A stretch of DNA of 64,000 bases from Megaustenia siamemsis (Eukaryota > Mollusca > Gastropoda > Stylommatophora > Ariophantidae), in contig JAVIAB010000102.1 in assembly GCA_032433765.1 (NCBI GenBank), forward strand, positions 15,381,730-15,445,729, written 5' to 3'. Positions 55,960-64,000 of the stretch are shown piece after piece. The notes under the pieces were generated by a model. That model searched no databases. It worked only from the letters and a program-made list of their open reading frames with translations, and had not been told where the DNA came from. A program made the translations under genes and the position numbers. Numbering within the stretch: position 1 is the first letter of the stretch; each line of letters opens with the position of its first letter.

Positions 55960-56085
55960 CTCTTCACTTATTGACATAAAAAGAGTAGTAAGACAAGGTT
56001 GAATACTGTCTCCATGTTTCATCTATAAACTGAGCAGATTTGGAAAGATACCAAGAAGAAGCCAAGTTTAAGTATCAATGGACAT
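55960..56085 (+). mobile_element. RT core fragment, 5' part of the interrupted element
   Basis: Plus: LIDIKRVVRQG, stop, ILSPCFIYKLSRFGKI, i.e. the IKRGVRQGCILSP block with Cys changed to a stop. The rest of this retrotransposon probably continues at 56430-56640 (KINKTEIMII) and 59453-60110, separated by SINE B and the hAT element. Confidence 0.7.
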
Positions 56086-56410
56086 CATGTGGTTGGTCTC
56101 GAGGCAAGACGCCGGCCTCGAGACAGGGAGGTTGTCGGTTCAAATCCCGGCCACACCGGTTGGGATTTTTATTTATGATTTCTCTCTGCGGCAACCACCC
56201 CGGTCTCAAAAGCGAGACCCGGTTAGAAACGTCAATTACTCATCGGCGGAAAAAAATATGAGTACTTCCGAAGTTGGAGTTATCTGCCTGGACGGCGAGA
56301 GACTCCTGTGCACACGGCTGCCAGGGAAAAATGGATTAACACGCAATATTCAGTTCCTAGTCTCTAGGGACTTCGTCAGAGTTGAAAGCTGGCGAAAGTT
56401 TAAAAAAATT
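56086..56410 (+). mobile_element. SINE family B with palindromic tRNA-like head
   Basis: A head TGGTTGGTCTCGAGGCAAGA … GGTTCAAATCCCGGCCACAC contains a perfect box B. Its centre is a perfect 10-bp inverted repeat, GTCTCGAGGC (56096-56105) with GCCTCGAGAC (56115-56124). The body includes AGAAACGTCAATTACTCATC, TGTGCACACGGCTGCCAGGG and TTCCTAGTCTCTAGGGACTT. A second copy without the head is at 46296-46475. No clear target duplication found. Confidence 0.8.
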
Positions 56411-56952
56411 TAATTAATAAAAAATGTGCCCTACAGAGTGGAGTAGGAGATCATGATCTGCAAGTGGGGAAACATCTTCGGGCTACTCATAACTGTTAAG
56501 TTAAACCCTTCACTTAACGACTGACTCAGCAGGTCGGTAAGGGATACACGTTTTATGCTCACAGAAATCAGAGAAAACTGAAAATAAAAAAAACAACAAC
56601 AATACATATGAAAATCAATAAAACAGAAATCATGATTATCTAAGGTGACCATTCGTCCCGTATTGTCCGGGACAGTCCCGGAATTTGATATTTTTTTAAC
56701 CTTTGTCCCGGATTAGCTGCCGTACCGGTTTTGTCCCGATTTTGGCATATTTTTTAGCTTTTGTCCCGGATTGATAAAAAATAATTTGGGACACAAACGT
56801 TTACCAATTTTGCCATTTTGGTATACGCCAATACGGCGTACATTTCTTCAATTAAAAAAAATATTATTCCGTTGCTGTGTAGACAAATTTTGTTTAATAT
56901 AAAAAAAGTAGAATGCGGTTTTAAATCTCGTATATATTCGTTGTGTTACTAA

Positions 56953-58880
56953 CTTTCACTTTCACTTTCACAAAATATAGCACCGAAACGTAATTGTAGT
57001 TTTAATCAAGATTTACAAAAGGAATACCCTTTTATAAAAAAAAGTCTACATCGTCATCAGACTTCACTGTAAGATGTAATATATGTTCATCCGGGTTTAC
57101 TATTAACCATAGTGGACGTGGTGATATTAAGAGCCACATAAATAGTGATAAACATAAGAGAGCCGTCGCTACTGCTGCATCAAGCTCGTCGTTGACAAAT
57201 TTTTTTCGAGCTGAACAGGTTGGTGACAAAGAAGAACAGTTAGCTGCTACAGAAGGTGTCTTTGCATATCATACAGTGATGCACAATCACACGTTTAGAT
57301 CTATGGACTGCACATCAAAATTGCTTCAGGTAACTTTAGAACCAAAATTTGCTTGTGCACGTACGAAAACAGAAGCTATTATTCGGAATGTGTTCACACC
57401 CCATGCTCTAAACGAGTTGAGATGTGACCTAGAAAACGTAACATTTATCTCCATACTGACAGATGCCTCCAACCACAAAGAAATCAAGATTTTTCCTTTG
57501 CTTGTCAGATACTTAGATCGCAATAAGGGACTGAAAGTAAAATATTAGAGTTGAAGTCATTGCCGGGTGAAACATCTGATATAGTAAGTAGTTTTCTTAT
57601 TGACTGTCTAACTGAAAATGGTTTAGAACTGAAAGTAGTTGGATTATGTGCAGACAACACAAATTCTAATTTTGGGGGCGCTCAAAGAAAAGGACAGAAC
57701 AATGTTTTCACAAAACTGAAAGAAAACCTTGGACATAGTTTGATAGGTGTTGGGTGTGCTTGCCATATTTTCCACAACACTGTTCGAGCAGCTGCAGACG
57801 TATTGCCTGTTGATGTTGAAATGACTATTGCAAAAATGTATCTGTACTTCAAATCATACTCAGATAGAGTTGAAAGTCTCAAGGAGTTTTGTCAGTTTGT
57901 CGACACAGACTACCAGATGATTTTAGGTCATGCACAAACTAGGTGGCTTGCGCTCTTGCCTGCTGTTGAAAGGGTTCTTTACATGTTCCTGCCTCTAAAA
58001 TCATATTTTCAATCTCAAGACAGATGCCCAGTTTTTATACAGGAATTCTTTGAAAACCCACTGTCTGAGGCATGGCTTATTTTGGTTCACAGTCAGGCAT
58101 CCTCTTTCCACGAAGCTGTGCAGAAAGTAGAGGGACAGATGGTCACTGTATTTGAAGTCATTGACAACATCAATAGGTTGAAAGCTATCTTGGAGTCCAA
58201 GCTGGAAGACGGCTTCTTGCCATCAAGAGTTCAGATAATCCTTAAAAAGCTGGAAATGGAAGGATTTCCACGTGATGATGTGAACAAGTTTAACGCCAGT
58301 GTTTCTTCATTTTATGAAACAGCTTTAAGTTATTTGAAGAAATGGGCTGCAAATAATTTTCAAAACCTAGAGTCTTACAGCTGGGTAATGCTGAACAGAA
58401 CACCAAATTGGGAAGATATTGAGAAGTCTTCATCATTAGTGAGTCAAACAGTGCCTTCAGTCGACTTTCCAGAAAATGAAATGTATGACGAATATGTCTA
58501 CATGAAACAGTTCGTTACTTCACAAAAATTAGTGAGTGGAGTCTTAATAAAACATTACCAGGGCAGCGTTGGGTTGAACTAGCTTCCCACTTCAGAAACA
58601 ATCATGTGCCCGTTTCACATATTCTGAAGTTGGCAGAGTTCTTTTTGTGTCTGCCTGGAACAAATGCTGCAACAGAACGAGTGTTTTCTCTGATGAACAG
58701 TTGTGGACAAATGATAAAACACAACTAGGTGTTGAAACTTTAAAAGCCATGTTGATCACCAAAGTGAACTATGAGGGAACATGTGTCGAATTTTATAAGA
58801 TGCTGCATACAAAGAAGGACATTTTACAGAAAATTCACTCATCTGAAAAGTACAGCATCTCTGTTTCACCTTCAATTTAA
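56953..58880 (+). pseudogene. hAT transposase with zinc finger, three frameshifts
   Basis: N-terminal part: a zinc finger RCNICSSGFTINHSGRGDIK then SHINSDKHKRA (CxxC and HxxxxH), followed by SLTNFFRAEQ. RNase-H-like core: LTDASNH (first Asp, about 57462), GLCADNTNSNFGG (second Asp, about 57652), CACHIFHNTVRAAADVL, HAQTRWLALLPAVERVL. The C-terminal hAT dimerisation segment is LPGTNAATERVFSLMNS (about 58655). Frame breaks at about 57543 (KVK to ILELKSL), about 58545 (to LPGQRWVELASHF) and about 58703 (LMNS to LWTNDKTQLG) are each one nucleotide. About 640 codons otherwise open. No in-frame ATG lies before 57551, so the start is lost or in an upstream exon. Recently dead or damaged by sequence errors. 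Confidence 0.9.
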
Positions 58881-58933
58881 GTAAGTATCACTGTTTTTTT
58901 TTTATCTCCTGATTATCCTGATAGCGTATTGTA

Positions 58934-59293
58934 AAGTAAAAGTAAAGTACCCCCCGTCACGCCAAGTGGCGTATAGGGAAATATGGTGTTAGTGACCCTA
59001 TATTTTACAGACCTTCAGCACATGATTTTTTGGGGTAATGTGGTCAGCCCGTGCTGCTTTTACTTTCCCAGAAAAAATCCGGTACCCATTTAAGGCTGTG
59101 TGAACCCGGAGCCGTCGGTTGGGATCGAACCCTACCCCTTGTCCGTAGTAGTCCAGTTCACTAACCACTGAGCTATCACGGCTCCTACTAATTTTTAGGG
59201 AATTAGTAAAACCCAGGTGTCCTCGCCAGGATTACGAACCCCGGCTGTTGCCGTGGTAAGCCAACCGCCTATCGATTGCGCTAACCGGACACC
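58934..59293 (-). mobile_element. Composite SINE: family A plus a second tRNA-like head
   Basis: AGCGTATTGTA at 58923-58933 and 59294-59304 flanks the whole block, not just the family A part. On the minus strand it begins with a tRNA-like unit (59293 to 59216) and about 30 nt of linker. A normal family A SINE follows with GGAGCCGTGATAGCTCAGTG, GGTTCGATCCC and the usual body and tail. The single target duplication indicates one retroposition event for both parts. Confidence 0.85.
59216..59293 (-). repeat. tRNA-like head of the composite SINE
   Basis: On the minus strand GGTGTCC at the start pairs perfectly with GGACACC at the end (7-bp acceptor stem). TTAGCGCAATCGATAGGCG is box-A-like and GGGTTCGTAATCCTGGC box-B-like, with a CCGGG/CCTGG T stem. 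The anticodon stem has a mismatch and the T loop is long, so a functional tRNA is unlikely. Confidence 0.65.
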
Positions 59294-59452
59294 AGCGTAT
59301 TGTAGGTCTATATTATTAGATGTTTTAAAATGTATGTATTATTCACTTGAAAATGACAGCAAGAAGATATGTAATGTTAATGGTGGAAATTTGAAGTAAA
59401 ATTATTCCGTCCCGGAATGGGATTTCAAAAATATGGTCACTTTATGATTATC

Positions 59453-60110
59453 GCAAAAGAGAAACAGAACATCAACATAACAATAGACGACAGACAACTA
59501 AAACAAGTAGAGGAATTAAAATACCTAGGAAGTCTTGTGACAAACAATTCAAAAACAGTAGAAATAGACTCAAGATGCAACAAAGTTGCAAATGATTGGA
59601 CAGTTATCACCACTATTGTCCAACAAGGAAATAACTCTGGTGGCAAAACGAGCACTATACAATACAATCTTCATCCCAACGTCGTGCTACCAATGCCAGA
59701 CCTGGACCCTAGATGCAAGAACAATAAGAAAAATAACCTCTACAGAGATGAAATGTGTTAGACGAATGATAGGAAACAGTCTGAGAGATAAGATCAGAAA
59801 TGGAAAACTGAGAAAAAAGTTAGGAATAGCCCCCGCCATAGAATATATAAAGAAACAACAAATAAAATGGTTTAGCCACGTGACAAGACAGAAAGACCAA
59901 AACACAATACAACGAGCCCTCAATAAACTTTGCAAGAACACCAGACCCAATGACCGACCACAAAAAAAGATGGATCGATGGAATATTAGAAGCACTAGGA
60001 AACATAACAGCAGCAGAGGCGAACAGAAGAGCAAAAGACCACACATTATATCTCCCCTCGACGCTGAAAAAGCAAATGAGGAAGGAAAGAAGAAGAGGAA
60101 GATATTATAA
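59453..60110 (+). mobile_element. RT C-terminal part of the hAT-interrupted retrotransposon
   Basis: Plus frames: AKEKQNINITIDDRQLKQVE, LKYLGSLVTNN, then with a frameshift near 59600 LLSNKEITLVAKRALYN, CYQCQTWTLDARTIRKITST, EMKCVRRMIGNSLRDKIRN and QIKWFSHVTRQK. This is the YLGSxxT…LYGxExWTL…KRRxxGH end of an RTE-like protein. Open to about 60110. Confidence 0.87.
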
Positions 60111-60115
60111 TTCAT

Positions 60116-60506
60116 GATGTCACATCCACGAGATGCCCGTGACCCCCAAGTCTGGTCCCATCGACCAATTCTAAACCCTCCACCAAAAATACACCATCTC
60201 AATTTTGTTGTTATCCCAGAGAAATTGCGATGAACGTCAACACCTTGTGGTCCCACGGTTCCTGTCTCAGCGCACATTTCGGCACAAATTCTCTAGCCTT
60301 TGGTTGGTTTCTTTGGAGATTCCTGTCAAGCTGAAGCTGTTTCTAATCCGAGTCGTCTCCCCTAGGAAAGCAGTCTTACAAGACTGAAGGGCCCTGCCTA
60401 CTCTGCTTTGTATCAGAACATGATGATAGTGAGGGTTTCATTGGCTGTGACAAATAATAAGAATAAAAACAGTCGGCGAAATATATTTTTTTGTTTGTAA
60501 ACCTTT
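60116..60506. other. No gene recognised
   Basis: Unique sequence. Minus ORFs of 60-196 codons overlap the RT fragment in antisense and are not credible. Confidence 0.4.
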
Positions 60507-61795
60507 TCTTCTTCTTCTTTTTATTTGCCTGTGGAGCATAGGTCTTCAACAAACAGTTTAAGCTCCAAGTGAAGTCTAGGTCTTCAACAAACATTTTCAG
60601 CTCCCGATGAAGCATAGGTCTTCAACAAACACTTTCAGCTCCCGATGAAGCATAGGTCTTCAACAAACACTTTCAGCTCCCTATGAAGCATAGGTCTTCA
60701 ACAAACACTTTCAGCTCCCGATGAAGCATATGTTTTCAACAAACACTTTCAGCTCCCGATGAAGCATATGTCTTCAACAAACACTTTCAGCTCCCGATGA
60801 AGCATAGATAGGTCTTCAACAAACACTTTCAGCTCCCGATGAAGCATATGTCTTCAACAAATACTTTCAGCTCCCTGTGAAGCATAGGTTTTCAACAAAC
60901 ACTTTCAGCTCCCTATGAAGCATATGTCTTCAACAAACACTTTCAGCTCCCGATGATGCATAGGTCTTCAACAAACACTTTCAGCTCCCGATGAAGCATA
61001 GATAGGTCTTCAACAAACACTTTCAGCTCCCTAAGAAGCATAGGTCTTCAACAAACACTTTCAGCTCCCTAAGAAGCATAGGTCTTCAACAAACACTTTC
61101 AGCTCCCTAAGAAGCATAGGTCTTCAACAAACACTTTCAGCTCCCTAAGAAGCATAGGTCTTCAACAAACACTTTCAGCTCCCTAAGAAGCATAGGTCTT
61201 CAACAAACACTTTCAGCTCCCTAAGAAGCATAGGTCTTCAACAAACACTTTCAGCTCCCTAAGAAGCATAGGTCTTCAACAAACACTTTCAGCTCCCTAA
61301 GAAGCATAGGTCTTCAACAAACACTTTCAGCTCCCTAAGAAGCATAGGTCTTCAACAAACACTTTCAGCTCCCTAAGAAGCATAGGTCTTCAACAAACAC
61401 TTTCAGCTCCCTAAGAAGCATAGGTCTTCAACAAACACTTTCAAAGCTGTCCTGTTCCTTGTCATCCTCTAAAGACCGTCCCATGTCTTCCCCATTCTCT
61501 TCATCTCTGTTCCCTTTTTCTTTGTTTCATCCCTGGGAGTTTTAAAAAAATGCCTGTCTCTCAGGTTGCTTCCGCAGTGTGTGCCCTATCCAGCGCCATC
61601 GACTTTGTTGTTACCTCTTTGTCCAAACATTTATGATCGGTACTTTCCATAATAAAGTTTGTAATTTTCTCCTGCCATTTCTATCACTTTATTCTGCGCA
61701 AGCATCCATCAAAGAAAGATATATCTTCGTGAATGTCATTTCTGTTGTTCTCCATGTTTCACAGCCATATAATAAGATTGATTTAACATAGGAGT
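60507..61795 (-). mobile_element. RTE-like 3' end with expanded tail
   Basis: On the minus strand from 61795: vestiges of CETWRTT…INKC, RRWRWIGHTLRKQP-like, then GEDGNRDEENGEDMGRSLED-like coding remnants, the 38-bp array, and a terminal AAAAAGAAGAAGAAG (60505-60520). The plus-strand words GTGTGCCCTATCCAGCGCCA and CTCCATGTTTCACAGCCAT match the copy at 11700-12533 almost exactly, in the same order. Confidence 0.85.
60520..61440. repeat. 38-bp array from a retrotransposon 3' tail, about 24 copies
   Basis: The unit (plus) is GAAGCATAGGTCTTCAACAA plus ACACTTTCAGCTCCCTAA. In the unexpanded copy at 11720-11750 the sequence GGAGCATAGGTCTTCAACAA plus ACACTTTCC is present once. Left units are varied (CGATGAAGC, ATAGATAGG); the eleven right units are almost identical. 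Confidence 0.96.
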
Positions 61796-62134
61796 TTAAT
61801 ATGCTTGATTGACTAGTATCGAAGGTGTTCCCACTTCTGACCTCATCAACATCTTGTTCCATACACGCATGTCAGACAATGGTGCGCAGTGACGTCACCT
61901 TATCGCAATAACCTCGTAAAGAATCGTTCTAGCTTCATCCATTATGCATCCATTATTCTATCAGTTGATCTTCCCCGCGTACTAATCTCTTCTATCTGTT
62001 GTAATGGACAGTTGTATCTACATATTCTAATCTGGTGCTATCATGGGGCTCGGTGCCATTTTGTGGCCGCGCATGAAGTCATGACATGTACAGGCAGCTA
62101 AAACGTCGTTTCTTTGTTCTCGTGCTGGTCTAGA
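61796..62134. other. No gene recognised
   Basis: Unique sequence with one random 70-codon ORF (61889-62101). Confidence 0.4.
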
Positions 62135-62765
62135 ACATGTTGCACAATGTGTACATATCTAAAGATGGTGCACAATGTGTACATATCTAGAACATGTTGC
62201 ACAATGTGTACATATCAACAACATCTTGTACAATGTGTACATATCTAAAACATGTTGCACAATGTGTACATATATAAAACATGTTGCACAATGCGTACAT
62301 ATCTAAAACATGTTGCACAATGTGTACATATCTAAAACATCTTGCACAATGTGTACATATCTAAAACATGTTGCACAATGTTTACATATCAACAACATCT
62401 TGCACAATGTGTACATATCTAAAACATGCTGCACAATGTGTACATATATAAAACATGTTGCACAATGCGTACATATCTAAAACATGTTGCACAATGTGTA
62501 CATATATAAAACATATTGCACAATGCGTACATATCTAAAACATGTTGCACAATGTGTACATATCAACAACATCTTGCACAATGTGTACATATCTAAAACA
62601 TGTTGCACAATGTGTACATATATAACACATGTTGCACAATGCGTACATATCTAAAACATGTTGCACAATGTGTACATATCTAAAACATGTTGCACAATAT
62701 GTACATATCTAAAACATGTTGCACAATGTGTACATATCTAAAAAATGTTGCACAATGTGTACATA
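62135..62765. repeat. 29-bp minisatellite, about 21 copies
   Basis: The unit is ACATGTTGCACAATGTGTAC plus ATATCTAAA, with ATATATAAA and ATATCAACA variants in a recurring order. Confidence 0.96.
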
Positions 62766-63350
62766 TCTAGAACTAGTCGTACAAATGCCCCATGCCTATA
62801 ACTTGTACAAATGTCCCACGCCTATATATCGTAGAAGAAATGTTCCACGCCTAGAACTTGTACAAATATCCCATGCCTTTATCTTATCGAAGAAATGTTG
62901 CACACCTAGAATTTGTACAAATATCCCACTCCTATATATTATCGAAGAAATGTTCCACACCTAGAACTTGTACAAATGTCCCACTCTTATATTATCGAAA
63001 AAATGTTCCACACCTAGAACTTGTACAAATGTCCCGCTCCTATATGTTATCGAAGAAATGTTCCACACCTATAACTTGTACAAATGTCCCACTCCTATAT
63101 ATTATCTAAGAAATGTTCCACACCTAGAACTTGCACAAATGTCCCACTCTTATATTATCGAAGAAATGTTCCACACCTAGAACTTGTACAAATGTCCCAC
63201 ACCTATATATTATCGAAGAAATGTTCCACACCTAGAACTTGTACAAATGTCCCACTCATATATTATCGAAGAAATGTTCCACACCTAGAACTTGTACAAA
63301 TGTCCCACTCATGTATTATCGAAGAAATGTTCCACACCTAGAACTTGTTC
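62766..63350. repeat. 55-bp tandem repeat, about 10 copies
   Basis: The unit is CCTAGAACTTGTACAAATGT, CCCACTCCTATATATTATCG and AAGAAATGTTCCACA, with 3-bp length variants in the TATATATT part. It grows out of the 29-bp array: its first units keep GTTGCACA and CATATCTAGAAC at the join. Confidence 0.95.
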
Positions 63351-63555
63351 CAAAATTATCCACATCGTTTATATTAGCATTGAAATCTGCACTATAGATA
63401 AAAATGTATATGAGCAATGAAGTCTAAAGTATAGATACACTGCTATATAAGGTCTATAAAATCTATATAATAATAATAGAATAAAGTCTATATAAGCAAT
63501 ATAGTCCAAACTATAATACTTGTATATGGACAATGAAGACCAAAACTATAGGAAC
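63351..63555. other. AT-rich pre-repeat
   Basis: Loose repeats of TATATAAG and GTCTAAAGTATAGATACA resembling the 37-bp unit to the right. No gene. Confidence 0.5.
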
Positions 63556-64000
63556 ACTTGTATATAATCAGCGGAATCTAAACTATAAATATACTTGTAT
63601 ATAATCAGCGGAATCTAATCTATAAATATACTTTTATATAATCAGCGGAATCTAAACTATAAATACACTTGTATATAATCAGCGGAATCTAAACTATAAA
63701 TACACTTGTATATAATCAGCGGAATCTAAACTATAAATACACTTGTATATAATCAGCGGAATCTAAACTATAAATACACTTGTATATAATCAGCGGAATC
63801 TAAACTATAAATACACTTGTATATAATCCGCGGAATCTAAACTATAAATATACTTGTATATAATCAGCGGAATCTAAACTATAAATATACTTGTATATAA
63901 TCAGCGGAATCTAAACTATAAATATACTTGTATATAATCAGCGGAATCTAAACTATAAATATACTTGTATATAATCAGCGGAATCTAAACTATAAATACA
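63556..64000. repeat. 37-bp minisatellite cut by the window end, at least 12 copies
   Basis: The unit is TATATAATCAGCGGAATCTA plus AACTATAAATACACTTG, with ATATACTTG in about half the units. It continues to base 64000. Confidence 0.97.

Larger units (their letters stand above)
56641..59444 (+). mobile_element. hAT DNA transposon, complete ends, 8-bp target duplication
   Basis: Terminal inverted repeats TAAGGTGACCAT (56641-56652) and, inverted at the right end, TAAAGTGACCAT (59433-59444) match at 11 of 12. TGATTATC flanks the element at 56633-56640 and 59445-59452, the 8-bp duplication typical of hAT. GTCCCG-rich subterminal repeats occur in the first 130 bp and again near 59410. Removing the element plus one duplication rejoins a retrotransposon ORF in frame (KTEIMII to AKEKQN). 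It carries one transposase gene and a composite SINE at 58934-59293. Confidence 0.95.

Noticed and set aside
58934..59293. Functional tRNA gene on the minus strand
   Set aside because: Pol III boxes and one acceptor stem are good, but the anticodon arm is mispaired and the unit lies within a duplicated-target SINE.

Overview
This is a stretch of animal nuclear DNA, most likely from a mollusc and probably a gastropod. The taxon is inferred from the mix of tRNA-derived SINEs, RTE-like and RNase-H-bearing non-LTR retrotransposon remnants, a hAT transposon, and a broken lectin/EGF gene of a molluscan type. There is no bacterial gene organisation. Well over half of the window is tandem repeat: about 25 separate minisatellite arrays with units of 15 to 86 bp. 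The many long ORFs inside those arrays are artefacts of repetition.

The host gene that runs through the window is a carbonic anhydrase-related protein of the CA10/CA11 type on the minus strand. I found its exons by matching conserved motifs and intron phases by eye. They lie at 43329-43434, 29519-29603, 22044-22139, 17721-17787 and 7135-7289, with a tentative last exon at 6329-6379. Splice phases agree at the joins between the last four firmly identified exons. The 43.3 kb exon needs one frameshift. The N-terminal exon(s) were not found. Two of the three zinc ligands are replaced, as in vertebrate CA10/CA11, so the product should be a secreted or surface non-enzymatic protein. Its introns are filled with minisatellites and transposon debris.

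Layout: 1-3.7 kb, 46-bp array; 3.7-5.9 kb, non-LTR remnants; 6.3-43.4 kb, the CA-related gene with arrays of 74/86, 29, 34, 43, triplet, 61, 36-39, 26, 22, 31, 35/50, 21/23, 27 and 78 bp in or beside its introns; 43.7-50.1 kb, SINEs and arrays of 33, 57, 31 and 32 bp; 50.2-51.9 kb, two retrotransposon fragments, one carrying a SINE; 52.3-54.6 kb, 38-bp array and a degenerate lectin/EGF pseudogene; 55.2-60.1 kb, a retrotransposon interrupted by a SINE and by a complete hAT element that itself carries a composite SINE; 60.5-61.8 kb, another retrotransposon 3' end with an expanded tail; 62.1-64 kb, three AT-rich arrays.

The main discovery is where the arrays come from. Several can be traced to the unique sequence that was amplified. 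The 43-bp array is the 3' end of a CA-related exon plus its splice donor, repeated so that about 41 GTAAG donors lie in a row. The 26-bp array starts exactly at the donor of the preceding exon. The 34-bp, 78-bp, 36-39-bp and 38-bp arrays are amplified pieces of retrotransposon C-terminal coding sequence or 3' tail, with collinear flanks still present. The window therefore looks like a record of an active process that turns ordinary sequence, exon edges included, into minisatellites.
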